Assembly (NCBI GenBank): GCA_964520525.1
Contig: CAZFNR010000005.1
Span: 32,471 to 96,470 of the forward strand
Length of the DNA stretch: 64,000 nucleotides
Direction: 5' to 3'
Source of the DNA: JAJPXC01 sp964520525
Lineage (GTDB): Bacteria > Bacteroidota > Bacteroidia > Bacteroidales > Muribaculaceae
Shown piece after piece: positions 7,490 to 16,793 of this stretch (position 1 is its first letter; every line of letters starts with the position of its first letter). The position numbers were made by a program, and so were the translations under genes. The notes below the pieces were generated by a model. It saw only the letters and a program-made list of their open reading frames with translations, ran no database searches and was not told where the DNA came from.

Positions 7490-9096
7490 TGCTGTTTTGG
7501 TGTTGAGTCGGCGGCCGCGTCTGCGATGCTGTCTATCCCGAAAACGCGGGTAATCGCGCGGCGTATGCGGTCGGCGTTCGCGCCGCCCGACTTCAGAATT
7601 GAAATAATGGATTTGACATACTCGTCGCGGCTCCCTTTGATGCCGCAAAGCGAGGCCACGTTGCTGCCCTGAATCATTGTCTTTTGGTTATAGACTTTCA
7701 GTATGGCCCGGTAGTCGTTGTTTTCGGCGTAGCTGTGAAACTCCCGGCACAAATCTTCGTAGATACCCCGAGGGTTAATCTCATTCACCAAACCGGTGAT
7801 ATGCTCTTCGAGCAGGTTGATGTTTCGGAAACGTCCGTCTATGCGGTATTCGACCGTCTGTTTGACTTTGTGGCGGGTGTGTAGCAATGCCTGCTGTCTG
7901 ATGTCGGCTTTAAACATGGCTATGATGGCTTTCCTGACCTTGTCAAACACCACATTCTCGTTGCGCCTGTGGTGGTTGGCGACCGCTTTCACCACATCCT
8001 CAAGCATCAACAGATTTTCAATCTCGGCAACTTCGGGAACGAGTATGTTCTTGCGCCGCAGATATGCCACCTCTTTCTCGTCGCGGCGGTCACGGTCGAC
8101 TATGCCATGACTGTCGAGGTGGTGGAAACTTTTCAAGTCGTTGAATGTGCGCGTAGTCTCTATCACCTTGTTGCAGCTGCCGAGAGCTTTCACGGTGTAT
8201 CCCTTGAAGACGAGCGGGTAAAGTTTCGAGTCAATCGAGTGGGTGTCGTCACCCTCGATGAACAACACCGGTTTGCGTCCACCGATAATGGCGAGATAGA
8301 CTTCATCGGGGAGTCCCGTGTTTGGCGGGAGCACGTCGTAGTCCCATCTGACGGCTGCCGCGTCGTAATCTCTGACCCAAATCACGAGATTGTCGGTGCG
8401 GCTTCCCGCAAATTCGAGGTCGTGGGTGGTGTAGATGAATGTGCAGTCGGGGCGCAACCCTTCGAGGCGGTCCCATAATGTCTTGCTGACCGACGGGTGC
8501 AGGAACAGTCCCGGCGTGTCGACGAAAATCACGGCACTGTCCATTGCCAGCAATGCGGCTCCGATATAGTATAGCACAGCGCGTTCGCCGTCTGACAGGC
8601 GAAGCGATGAGTAAGCCTGGGTATCGGAATTGCGGCTGAATAACATACGTCCGCCTTCGAGCAAAATGCGGTTGTCGGGAAAAATTTCCTGCCACAGTTC
8701 GATAAGCGTGTCGAGCCGGGTCGGTTGCAAGGTCGCGGTGCTGTCGGTAGCCGACATTATTTTGTAGGACAACAGGTTGACGAACTCTTCGCATAGCAAC
8801 ACTCCCATCAGGCGGTCAAATTGGCTTGCCGCGTCGTTGCGGACTATTGTGGCTCGCCCCACGGCTTCGGCGTAGAGCGAATCGATTGACCCCGGCAGCG
8901 GAGCGCCGGGAGCGTCTTTGCCATAGAGCGCATGGAGAGCCGATACGCGAAACGCGCGCCCTTCCATCCCGTTCACAAGTGCCTCGGTGAAGCGGCTTTT
9001 GCCTGCGCCGTTGGCTCCTATGATGGTTATCTGTCGGGTGCCGCCGTCGATTATGTCGCGGCTACCGTCAAGTTTGGGGGGCAGAGTCATCTCCAT
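7486..9096 (-). CDS. AAA-type ATPase with C-terminal DUF4435 (TOPRIM-like) domain
   Basis: A 536-residue protein of two parts. The N-terminal ABC/SMC-like ATPase has Walker A GANGAGKS at 27-34, signature LSDGERAVL at 167-175, Walker B VIFVDTPGLFLHP at 189-201 (Thr replaces the usual catalytic Glu) and a THD H-loop at 224-226. The C-terminal part matches DUF4435, with LFIEGDD at 278-284, an acidic GIVDRDRRDE run at 331-340 and EIENLL at 358-363. This is reminiscent of the TOPRIM metal site of OLD-type nucleases. Its role is unknown: DNA repair, phage defence or regulation are all open. It follows ftsZ by 37 bases and overlaps menA by 4. Confidence 0.82.
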   Translation of the reverse strand: MEMTLPPKLDGSRDIIDGGTRQITIIGANGAGKSRFTEALVNGMEGRAFRVSALHALYGKDAPGAPLPGSIDSLYAEAVGRATIVRNDAASQFDRLMGVLLCEEFVNLLSYKIMSATDSTATLQPTRLDTLIELWQEIFPDNRILLEGGRMLFSRNSDTQAYSSLRLSDGERAVLYYIGAALLAMDSAVIFVDTPGLFLHPSVSKTLWDRLEGLRPDCTFIYTTHDLEFAGSRTDNLVIWVRDYDAAAVRWDYDVLPPNTGLPDEVYLAIIGGRKPVLFIEGDDTHSIDSKLYPLVFKGYTVKALGSCNKVIETTRTFNDLKSFHHLDSHGIVDRDRRDEKEVAYLRRKNILVPEVAEIENLLMLEDVVKAVANHHRRNENVVFDKVRKAIIAMFKADIRQQALLHTRHKVKQTVEYRIDGRFRNINLLEEHITGLVNEINPRGIYEDLCREFHSYAENNDYRAILKVYNQKTMIQGSNVASLCGIKGSRDEYVKSIISILKSGGANADRIRRAITRVFGIDSIADAAADSTPKQQ

Positions 9097-9133
9097 AGTT
9101 GTCGCTGGTTATCGGTTAGTCCCTGTGGCCGGT

Positions 9134-10495
9134 TCAGTCTGACAGGAAGTCGATTGATTTGTTGAGGCCGGTGTCGGCGGGTTGCGACGATGCGCGTCCC
9201 TGCTCAACGTCCGATGATGGTTGCTCGGCGGTTGCGGTCGAGGTCTGCGCCGCTGTCTCGTTTCGCGCCGCTTTCAGCTCGTCCACCACCTTGCGGTCGC
9301 GGTTGTAAGCCGGCATCTGTTCTAATGCCTCTACGGCGGCGTCATCGTCAAACTGATTGGGCGAGAGTATGATGTAGCGGTTCACCTCCTTGTTGCGCCG
9401 TATGCTGTCGACTTTCTCGGTGCCATATTCGTCGCCGAGGCGTTTCGCCGGGTCCTTCTCCGCGGCTTTCGGGGCGAAAACCACATTGTTGCCCGGTTTC
9501 TCCCTTACCGACACGTCAAATCCGGCAGCGAGAATGGTGATTTTCACGCTGTTGCCAAGCGATTCGTCGAATGCCACTCCCCATATCACATCTACTCCCG
9601 AGTCGAGCTGGCTCATGAAGTTGGTGAGTTCCTGCACCTCGTCCATAGCGAACTTGTCTTCGGCGTCGCGGGAGAAGTAGAGGTTGAACAGCAGTTTTTT
9701 CGACCCGAGGATGTCGCGGTTTTTGAGTAGCGGGGAGTTGAGGGCGTCTTCGATGGCCTTGGTCACGCGGTGTTCCCCCTCACCGAATCCGCTTGATATG
9801 ATTGCGGTGCCTCCGTTGCGCAGGGTGGTGTCGACATCGTTGAAATCGACGTTGATATGGCCGTTGCAGGTAATCAGTTCCGAGATGCTGCGCGCTGCTG
9901 TCGACAGCGTGTCGTCGGCTTTGGCAAACCCGTTGAGGAAGTCGAGGTCGGGATAGATTTCGGTCAGGCGTTCGTTGTTGATGATGAGCAGCGCATCGAC
10001 GTTTTTGCTCATTTCGTCGGCTCCGTTGAGTGCTTTGAGGATTTTCTTTTCCCCCTCAAAGAGGAATGGGATGGTCACAATGCCGATTGTGAGGAGGCCC
10101 CGCTCCTTCGCCACGCGGGCAACCACGGGAGCCGCGCCGGTGCCGGTGCCGCCTCCCATGCCGGCGGTGACAAACACCATTTTGGTGTCATCCTCAAAAA
10201 GCTCTACGATGCGGTCGAGACTGCTCTCGGCGGCGGCTTGCGCCACCTCGGGCTTGTTGCCCGCTCCGAGCCCGGTGTTGCCGAGCAACACTTTGTTGGG
10301 CACGGGGGAGTTTATCAACGCCTGGCGGTCGGTGTTGCACACTACAAACGACACCCCTTTGATGCCTTGGTTGTACATATGGTTGACGGCGTTGTTGCCA
10401 CCGCCCCCAACACCGATTACTTTGATATCGGTCCCGGTTTGGTCCTCGGCAAGAAATTCGGGGTTGTCGAGTATATCTTTGATTTCGTCAGTCAT
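9134..10495 (-). CDS. ftsZ: Cell division protein FtsZ
   Basis: Tubulin-like GTPase that forms the division ring. 453 residues. The GTP-binding G-box GGGTGTG lies at 114-120, and the catalytic T7 loop region reads NVDFNDV at 215-221. Residues 1-25 are a short acidic extension before VIGVGGGGNNAVNHM. A disordered Glu/Ala/Gln/Ser-rich linker starts near residue 355 and runs to the conserved-peptide region at the end (GLNKSIDFLSD). It is the last division gene of the cluster, 59 bases after ftsA. No -33/-7 promoter is visible directly upstream. Confidence 0.98.
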   Translation of the reverse strand: MTDEIKDILDNPEFLAEDQTGTDIKVIGVGGGGNNAVNHMYNQGIKGVSFVVCNTDRQALINSPVPNKVLLGNTGLGAGNKPEVAQAAAESSLDRIVELFEDDTKMVFVTAGMGGGTGTGAAPVVARVAKERGLLTIGIVTIPFLFEGEKKILKALNGADEMSKNVDALLIINNERLTEIYPDLDFLNGFAKADDTLSTAARSISELITCNGHINVDFNDVDTTLRNGGTAIISSGFGEGEHRVTKAIEDALNSPLLKNRDILGSKKLLFNLYFSRDAEDKFAMDEVQELTNFMSQLDSGVDVIWGVAFDESLGNSVKITILAAGFDVSVREKPGNNVVFAPKAAEKDPAKRLGDEYGTEKVDSIRRNKEVNRYIILSPNQFDDDAAVEALEQMPAYNRDRKVVDELKAARNETAAQTSTATAEQPSSDVEQGRASSQPADTGLNKSIDFLSD

Positions 10496-10554
10496 AATCT
10501 TCTATTGGTTTATTAGGTAGTGTGGTTGAAACGATTTAGTCAATGGGAATCGGG

Positions 10555-11979
10555 TCATTTCTCCTCGTCCTCATTGGTATAACCGTCATCTCCTACTTCG
10601 GGTTCGCTCATCAGCTTGATGGCGCGGTCTTTGATTGACCGCCAGAAACCTGCGCGCGATTTGCTCCTGTGCTGGTTGCCGCCGAAATCTTCGCCTATGC
10701 GCGATTCGTCGTCATCGCCTTCTTCATCGTCGAAATCTTCGCCTATGCGCGATTCGCTGTCATCGTTTTCATCGTCTAAGCCGGCGGGGCCGGTGCCCTG
10801 GGGGCGTGCGAGGCGTTCCATGCACTCTGCGGGGTCACCTTTGACGGCGTCGGCCAGTATGGAGATGACATCGACGGCGTCGTTGGGCTGAATGCGGCCG
10901 TTGGCGATGCGTATCAGTCCCGACGGGGAGCCGATGCGCACTTTCATGTTGCTTTGGGCCGTGAGCAGATTGCTGAAGCCCTTTAGCTTCGCGCCGCCGC
11001 CCACAAGCACTATGCCGCCGGGGAGGTCGGCGGGTTTAAGCTCGGCATAGTTGATTTGTTCGAGTATGTTGCTGACAATCTCACCCGCTCGAGCCGCGAC
11101 ATAATTGTTTATTTCGGTGTAGTCGAGGTTGTCGGGGTCCTTGCGGCGTTGCGCTTGGTCTTGGTTGTCGGCGTTGCCTGCCACTTTTTTTGTTTCCTCG
11201 GCTCGTTCCTCGGTGAAGTTGAGGGTCATCAAATCGCGCGTGATGTTGCGAGAGCCCATCGGCAAGGTGGCGGCATAGACCAGCGCGCCGTTTTTGTAGA
11301 TGACCGCGCTGACAGTCTCTGCCCCGAAATCGACGAGCATACAGCCGAGGCGTTTTTCTTCGTCGGTGAGCACTAAATTGGCTTCGGCGAGCGGTCGCAC
11401 GATATAGCCTTTGATGTCAAGCCCCAGACGCTCGTTGATTACGCGGTTAATGTTGCGCTTCACGGGGGTGCGGCAGGTGATGAGGTTGAATGTGGCCTTG
11501 ATGTTGCGTCCAAGCAACCCGACGGGGTTGGTCTTGTAGCTCATGTTGTTGATTAGACATTCGCGGGTCACTACGTCGATTACCTCCTTGTCGGCGCGGG
11601 TGTTGCTTTCGCGGGCTTCCCGCTTGAGCCGCTCGAAGTAAGCGTCGGTAATCTCGATGTCGTCGGGGTATTGGCGTGATATCTCGCACGTCGAGGCAAT
11701 CAGTGAACGGCCTCCAATCGAGGTGTAGACACCGCGGATTTTACGGGGCGACACGTCGGGCGAGCTTTCCAGCTTGCGGCAGATGCGCTGGAGCGAGCCG
11801 GTCACCTTGTCGACGTTCTGAATCACGCCGTAGCGCACGCTGTCGCCCAGCTCGTCGCCGGTGAGTTTCTCTTCCTCCACTGCGAGCACTGTCAGGGTGT
11901 TGGAGCTGTCGAATGTGCCGACCGCCCCTTTTATCTTGGAGCTGCCTATCTCAATAGCCACTATATATTTTTGTTCCAT
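10555..11979 (-). CDS. ftsA: Cell division protein FtsA with repeated acidic tail
   Basis: Actin-like ATPase that anchors FtsZ to the membrane and recruits later division proteins. 474 residues. The actin fold is recognisable from IVAIEIGSSKIKGAVG at the N-terminus, through the SHS2 (1C) region, to GIVLVGGGAKLKGF. After about residue 400 comes an acidic segment with a perfect 16-residue-spaced duplication (ESRIGEDF at 409-416 and 425-432). The end is an amphipathic helix (GFWRSIKDRAIKLM, from 444) that fits the membrane-targeting sequence, then another acidic tail. It lies between ftsQ (23 bases) and ftsZ. Confidence 0.97.
   Translation of the reverse strand: MEQKYIVAIEIGSSKIKGAVGTFDSSNTLTVLAVEEEKLTGDELGDSVRYGVIQNVDKVTGSLQRICRKLESSPDVSPRKIRGVYTSIGGRSLIASTCEISRQYPDDIEITDAYFERLKREARESNTRADKEVIDVVTRECLINNMSYKTNPVGLLGRNIKATFNLITCRTPVKRNINRVINERLGLDIKGYIVRPLAEANLVLTDEEKRLGCMLVDFGAETVSAVIYKNGALVYAATLPMGSRNITRDLMTLNFTEERAEETKKVAGNADNQDQAQRRKDPDNLDYTEINNYVAARAGEIVSNILEQINYAELKPADLPGGIVLVGGGAKLKGFSNLLTAQSNMKVRIGSPSGLIRIANGRIQPNDAVDVISILADAVKGDPAECMERLARPQGTGPAGLDDENDDSESRIGEDFDDEEGDDDESRIGEDFGGNQHRSKSRAGFWRSIKDRAIKLMSEPEVGDDGYTNEDEEK
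10683..10756. repeat. 26-bp perfect direct repeat within ftsA
   Basis: Two identical 26-bp copies, at 10683-10708 and 10731-10756, start 48 bases apart (16 codons, in frame). They encode the duplicated ESRIGEDF block of the acidic FtsA linker. This looks like a recent in-frame tandem duplication that could expand or contract by slippage. Confidence 0.9.
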
Positions 11980-12002
11980 ATATCGTATGTTAGATTTGTT
12001 GC

Positions 12003-12857
12003 TTATGATAGTTTGTTGGTGTGTTTGACGGCGGTGCTGTCGGCCATCATCGTGCCTTCGTCGTCGCCATCCTCGTCGATGATTTCCTCTCCGGCGAGGC
12101 TGTCGTCAGTGAGTTGCTTGTTGCGATGGGTCGCCACGACCTGTCCGCGCCATTTGACCGAGAGGGTGTCGTAGGTAGTCCACCCTTTGACGGGCAGCAC
12201 CTTTCGGTACATGGCCAGCATCCTGTCGAGTTTGTCGTCAAGCATGGTTGTGTCGCCAAGATTGATGACATGGCCGCGTATCGAAGGGATAAGTATCACA
12301 TCTCCCCCGCGGGTCACTTTGACAGCGGTGACGAGCGAGTTCCATAGCGAATCGCTTTGGATGATGTTGAGCAGCGGCAGCAGCGACACGGCATTGAACG
12401 ACGTGTCACCCTCGTTGACGACTACCGGGACATCCATGCGGTATCTCAGCGACGCTTTCATCTTCTTTCCCGCCTTGTTGACGTAGTAGGATGAGCCGTC
12501 GGGGTTAAACACCCTCGCCACCGGGCGCATCGGAATGACGCGCAGCAGCACTGTCCCGTCGCTCATTTGTGTGCATACGCTTTCTTCGATATCGTCGATT
12601 AGGTCGAGCTTGCGCTCGATAGCGTCGGTGTTGACGTCGCGGAGCCTCATCAATGGGGCATTGGCGCAGAGGCCATTTAATTCCTGGACGATGCCATCGC
12701 GAGTGACAAAGCGGCATGATGTTGAGTCGACGATGTCAATCACCATCCCCGTGCACCGCGCATCGGCGCGCATGGTGTCGGCGAGGGAGATAGCAACTAC
12801 CAGGTATGCCAATAACCCCACTGATAATAAGGCTCGTATCAACGTGCGTTTCTTCAT
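12003..12857 (-). CDS. ftsQ: Cell division protein FtsQ/DivIB
   Basis: Bitopic division protein linking early and late divisome. 284 residues: a short basic cytoplasmic tail (MKKRTLIR), one transmembrane helix (ALLSVGLLAYLVVAISLA), then a periplasmic POTRA-like and beta region (VVAISLADTMRADARCTG onward). The C-terminus is acidic. Similarity to proteobacterial FtsQ is low, as usual in Bacteroidetes; the assignment rests on topology, length and position between murC and ftsA. Confidence 0.88.
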   Translation of the reverse strand: MKKRTLIRALLSVGLLAYLVVAISLADTMRADARCTGMVIDIVDSTSCRFVTRDGIVQELNGLCANAPLMRLRDVNTDAIERKLDLIDDIEESVCTQMSDGTVLLRVIPMRPVARVFNPDGSSYYVNKAGKKMKASLRYRMDVPVVVNEGDTSFNAVSLLPLLNIIQSDSLWNSLVTAVKVTRGGDVILIPSIRGHVINLGDTTMLDDKLDRMLAMYRKVLPVKGWTTYDTLSVKWRGQVVATHRNKQLTDDSLAGEEIIDEDGDDEGTMMADSTAVKHTNKLS

Positions 12858-12883
12858 TTACGACGCATAAATTTTTCTTCTTG

Positions 12884-14275
12884 TTAATGGGCCGATTTAT
12901 AATTTCCAACGATTGCCGGAAGCTGGTCGCAGATGTCGCCGGCTCCTACCGTCATCAGAATGTCAAAGTTAATGTTTTTAATCGTTTCGGTCAAATCTTC
13001 TTTGTTAATCATCATTTTATCGTCGATTTTTATGTCGTCGAGGATGATTTTGGAGGTCACGCCGGGGATAGGCTCTTCGCGCGCCGGGTAGATGTTGAGC
13101 AGAATCACGCGGTCGGCCTGTGACAGGGCTTCGGCAAATTCCGGGGCGAAGTCGCGCGTGCGGCTGTAGAGGTGGGGCTGGAAAGCCACTGTCAGATGCC
13201 GCCCCGGGTAAAGGGCTTTCACCGAGGCGATGCTGGCGCGCAGTTCGTCGGGATGGTGGGCGTAGTCGTCGATTATGGCTCTGCCGTCTACTCCGGGTTC
13301 TTTGAGCCAGAACTCAAACCGCCGTTTGGGTCCCATGAACGACGCTATGGCGCGCCGGGCGGCTTCGCGGTCGAGGTCGCCGGTGAGGTAAACCGCCGCT
13401 ATGGCTGCTATGGCGTTCTCGATGTTTATCTCTACAGGCACTCCCAGCTCGATGCCGTCGATTGAGGTGCCGTCGGGCAGCGCGAGGTCAAAGATGATTG
13501 TGCCGTTGCCGCGGACGATGTTGAGGGCGTGGAAATCACCCTTGTCGCGGCTGTAGGTGTAGGTCTTGACCCCGTTGGCGGGGCGGGGGCGCAGTTTCAG
13601 CCCCTCATGCACTAATAACGCTCCGTCGGGGCGGATTAGTTCGGTGAAATGCGCGAAACTTTCAAGATAAGCCTCTTCGGTGCCGTAAATGTCGAGGTGG
13701 TCGGGGTCGGTGGCTGTGATGACGGCTATATATGGGGTGAGCTGATGGAACGAACGGTCATACTCGTCGGCTTCGATGACTGAGTAGGGCGACGTTTCGC
13801 TCAGGAGCAGATTGCTGTTGTAGTTGCGCAGTATGCCTCCGAGGAATGCGTTGCATCCTACGGGCGAGCTGTGCAGTATGTGGGCTGCCATCGACGATGT
13901 GGTCGTCTTGCCGTGGGTTCCGGCGAAGCATAGTCCCTTGCTGTCGCGGGTAATCAGCCCGAGCACCGCGGCGCGTTTCATGACGGTGAAACCTCCGTCG
14001 CGGAAGTATGTGAATCCGGGATGTTCGGCGGGTACGGCGGGGGTGTAGACAACCAATGTCTTTTCGGGGTCGCGGAAGTATGCGGGTATTGATTCGGCGG
14101 CTTCGTCATAAGTGATGTCGACCCCTTCGGCGCATAGGGCGCGGGTCAGGTCGGTGGGTGTGCGGTCATATCCCGCCACTTTCCATCCGCGCGACAGGTA
14201 GTACCGTTCGAGTGCTGCCATGCCTATGCCTCCCGCGCCTACAAAATATGCTCTGTCAAAGTTTTTATGGTTCAT
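12884..14275 (-). CDS. murC: UDP-N-acetylmuramate--L-alanine ligase (MurC)
   Basis: Cytoplasmic Mur ligase adding the first amino acid of the peptidoglycan stem peptide. 463 residues. An N-terminal Rossmann region binds the UDP-sugar (YFVGAGGIGMAALERYY at 10-26), the ATP loop GTHGKTTT is at 119-126, and the central-domain motif DEYDRSF and the ligase C-terminal domain (DDYAHHPDEL) are present. It sits between murG (20 bases) and ftsQ (26 bases). Confidence 0.97.
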   Translation of the reverse strand: MNHKNFDRAYFVGAGGIGMAALERYYLSRGWKVAGYDRTPTDLTRALCAEGVDITYDEAAESIPAYFRDPEKTLVVYTPAVPAEHPGFTYFRDGGFTVMKRAAVLGLITRDSKGLCFAGTHGKTTTSSMAAHILHSSPVGCNAFLGGILRNYNSNLLLSETSPYSVIEADEYDRSFHQLTPYIAVITATDPDHLDIYGTEEAYLESFAHFTELIRPDGALLVHEGLKLRPRPANGVKTYTYSRDKGDFHALNIVRGNGTIIFDLALPDGTSIDGIELGVPVEINIENAIAAIAAVYLTGDLDREAARRAIASFMGPKRRFEFWLKEPGVDGRAIIDDYAHHPDELRASIASVKALYPGRHLTVAFQPHLYSRTRDFAPEFAEALSQADRVILLNIYPAREEPIPGVTSKIILDDIKIDDKMMINKEDLTETIKNINFDILMTVGAGDICDQLPAIVGNYKSAH

Positions 14276-14295
14276 TGTGATAAAAATCGATTTTG

Positions 14296-15432
14296 TTATT
14301 TCTTGTCAATCAGTTTGATGGCTTCGGCGGCTATTTTTTCGGCCGAGCCTTTGAGTGCCATTTGGGCAACGTTGTCAGCCAGCGTCTTTCGGCGGTCAGG
14401 TGATTGCAGCAGTGCGGTCACCTCGTCGGCCAGGCGTTCGCGGCAGTCTGCGTCGAGTATCATCACCGCGGCGTCTTTCACTGCCAGGGCCTCGGCGTTT
14501 TTGCGTTGATGGTCTTCAGCCACGTTGGGCGACGGGACGAGTATGGCGGGCTTGCCGAGCAGTTGCAGCTCAGAGATGGTGCAGGCTCCGGCGCGTGCCA
14601 CCACAAGGTCGGCGGCGCGGTAGGCGAGGTCCATCCTGTCGATAAATTTCACCTCTTTCACGTCGGGAAAGCGGAGGGCGGCATCGGTTGTCGTCCAGTT
14701 TTTGCCGGTTTGCCACAACACCGATGCTCCGGTTGCGGTGATAGTGTCGAGCGCGCCGTTGACGCTCTCGTTGATGGTGCGTGCGCCGAGGCTGCCGCCG
14801 GTGACGAGCAGCAGGGGCTTATCGGAGGGGAAACCGAGTTCCTGTTTGGCTTGCCCGGGGGTGAGTGACAGCTCTGCGATGGCCTCGCGGATAGGGTTGC
14901 CGGTCATCACGATGCGGTCGGCGGGGAAAAATTTCTCCATGCCCTCATAAGCCACGCATATTTTTCCCGCACCTTTGGCAAGCAGCTTGTTGGTGACCCC
15001 GGCATATGAGTTTTGTTCCTGAACCAGATTGGGTATCCCTTTTTTTTGCGCCACTTTCATCACCGCGCCGCTTGCGTAGCCTCCGACACCGATGGTGATG
15101 TCGGGCTTGAAGCGGTCGATTATACGGCGGCAGATGGCCATGCTTTTCCGCAGGTCAAGAAGCACACCGATGTTGCGCCACAGCCGGCGGCGGTCGAAGC
15201 CCCTCACCGGGAGCCCCGCGATGTCGTAGCCTGAGTCGGGGACTTTCTCCATCTCCATCCTCCCTTTAGCTCCGACAAACAGTATCGCGGCGCCGGGATG
15301 GCTCTTTCTTATTGCCGCGGCGATGGCCAGGGCGGGGTAGATGTGTCCGCCGGTACCGCCCCCCGATATGATGATGCGGGGCGACTTGTTGTCGGCGGGG
15401 GTTGAAATCTGTGATATATCGTTGATTACCAT
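14296..15432 (-). CDS. murG: UDP-GlcNAc:lipid I N-acetylglucosaminyltransferase (MurG)
   Basis: Peripheral membrane GT28 enzyme that makes lipid II from lipid I. 378 residues. The glycine-rich N-terminal loop GGGTGGHIYPALAIAAAI (near residues 24-41) and the donor-site region LLVTGGSLGARTINE are typical, followed by the AGACTISELQLLGKPAILVP motif. Flanked by ftsW (17 bases) and murC (20 bases) in the usual order. Confidence 0.97.
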   Translation of the reverse strand: MVINDISQISTPADNKSPRIIISGGGTGGHIYPALAIAAAIRKSHPGAAILFVGAKGRMEMEKVPDSGYDIAGLPVRGFDRRRLWRNIGVLLDLRKSMAICRRIIDRFKPDITIGVGGYASGAVMKVAQKKGIPNLVQEQNSYAGVTNKLLAKGAGKICVAYEGMEKFFPADRIVMTGNPIREAIAELSLTPGQAKQELGFPSDKPLLLVTGGSLGARTINESVNGALDTITATGASVLWQTGKNWTTTDAALRFPDVKEVKFIDRMDLAYRAADLVVARAGACTISELQLLGKPAILVPSPNVAEDHQRKNAEALAVKDAAVMILDADCRERLADEVTALLQSPDRRKTLADNVAQMALKGSAEKIAAEAIKLIDKK

Positions 15433-15449
15433 TGTAATGCGTTTTTCTG

Positions 15450-16784
15450 TCAGAGTTGTGTGGGGTTGTCGGCGCGGAGGCTTTCGGGTAGGGCCTCTTT
15501 TTCACGCTTGATATCTTCTTTCTTGCCATTGCGCACGGCAAACCGGCTCACGCTCAGCATGATTCCGAACGCTAAGGCTGTCACCATCATTGATGAGCCT
15601 CCCTTGGAAATCATGGGCAGCGGTTGCCCCGACACGGGTCCCACCCCGGTGACAATCGCCATGTGGAACAGGGCCTGTAACGCTATCATCACGGCCATCC
15701 CCAGAACGAGCAGCGCGGGGAACACGCGGGAGCATCGCGAGGCGATGTTCCCGGCGCGGGCAAGCAGGCTCAGATAGGTTATGAGCAGGAACATTCCGCC
15801 GACGAATCCCCAGTCTTCGACCACAATCGAGTAGATGTAGTCGCTGAAGGCCAGGGGCAGTCGCGAGGTCTCGCGGGAATTGCCCGGGAGCACCCCGAAT
15901 AGCCCGCCGTGGGCCTGCGCCATGTAACCGTAGATTTCTTGACGGTTTTTGGTGGTGATGGGTTGGTCATAAAGGGGTATGCTGTCGCCGAGGTATCGGT
16001 TGATGCGCTCTTGCCATGTGCCAAGGCGGTTTTGGGTTTTCTCGTCATCTTTCTTGACGGTTACGGCAGCCACCTGTTCGGTTGCCTGTTGTTCCTGTTC
16101 CGCCTTGTCTTTGTCGCGCATCTTGTAGAGGAGTCCTCCTCCGGCGGCGAGGCCGTAGACGATGCACACGATGAGGAACTTCTTGAGCTGAATGCCGGCA
16201 ATCAGCATCATTGACAGGCTGATGGCCATAAGAAGCGTGGTGTTGGTGAGACCCTGCGAGAACAGCATCCCGCCGCAGAAAATCACTATCGCCGCCGAAA
16301 TCACCACTCCGCGGTTGGTTACACCCTGGGGCATCTGGCTCAACGACATGACGAGCGCCACTCCGAGCACCGCCGACATTTTTATCATTTCCGACGGTTG
16401 CATTTGGAATCCGAACAGCGTCAGGCTGCGCCGGGCGCCGTTGATAATCTCGCCGTTGATAAGGACATAGCCCATCATGGCGACGCTGACGGCTATGAAC
16501 AGAGGAATCGCGCTTTTGAAGTATCGATAGTGTATGCGCGACACCACCAGCACTATTGCCGTGTCGATGGTCAGGTGGATGCATTGGCGTATTATGGGGC
16601 CGAAAATGTTGTTGGCTGTAACTTCGCGCGACGATGCGCTGTAAATCTCCAGCACCGAGACGATGCAGAGGAATATGTAGACGGCCCAGATGTATTTGTC
16701 GGGCTTCCCTTCGGATCCGGTGGCGGCTCGTTGTGGGGAAGCGGGGCTTGGCGGGGCTTGCCGGTCGTTGAGAGTGACGTTCAT
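15450..16784 (-). CDS. ftsW: Cell division SEDS glycosyltransferase FtsW
   Basis: Septal peptidoglycan polymerase of the SEDS family, working with the FtsI-type transpeptidase of the same cluster. 444 residues, about ten transmembrane helices. A roughly 40-residue Pro/Ser/Lys-rich cytoplasmic N-terminus precedes KYIWAVYIFLCIVSVLEIYS. A long charged loop (KMRDKDKAEQEQQATEQV and following) sits in the middle. The SEDS C-terminal signature GQPLPMISKGGSSMMVTAL is clear. A 9-base gap from murD suggests tight coupling. Confidence 0.95.
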   Translation of the reverse strand: MNVTLNDRQAPPSPASPQRAATGSEGKPDKYIWAVYIFLCIVSVLEIYSASSREVTANNIFGPIIRQCIHLTIDTAIVLVVSRIHYRYFKSAIPLFIAVSVAMMGYVLINGEIINGARRSLTLFGFQMQPSEMIKMSAVLGVALVMSLSQMPQGVTNRGVVISAAIVIFCGGMLFSQGLTNTTLLMAISLSMMLIAGIQLKKFLIVCIVYGLAAGGGLLYKMRDKDKAEQEQQATEQVAAVTVKKDDEKTQNRLGTWQERINRYLGDSIPLYDQPITTKNRQEIYGYMAQAHGGLFGVLPGNSRETSRLPLAFSDYIYSIVVEDWGFVGGMFLLITYLSLLARAGNIASRCSRVFPALLVLGMAVMIALQALFHMAIVTGVGPVSGQPLPMISKGGSSMMVTALAFGIMLSVSRFAVRNGKKEDIKREKEALPESLRADNPTQL

Positions 16785-16793
16785 CGGCGTGTG

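Noticed and set aside
7490..7648. Longer N-terminus for MenA
   Set aside because: It is Arg-rich out-of-frame reading of the AAA/DUF4435 gene; the ATG at 7489 is coupled to that gene's stop.
9857..10516. 219-codon plus-strand frame opposite ftsZ
   Set aside because: Antisense shadow of a strongly conserved gene in GC-rich sequence. The same applies to 17481-18179, 61012-61878, 61884-62462 and similar frames.
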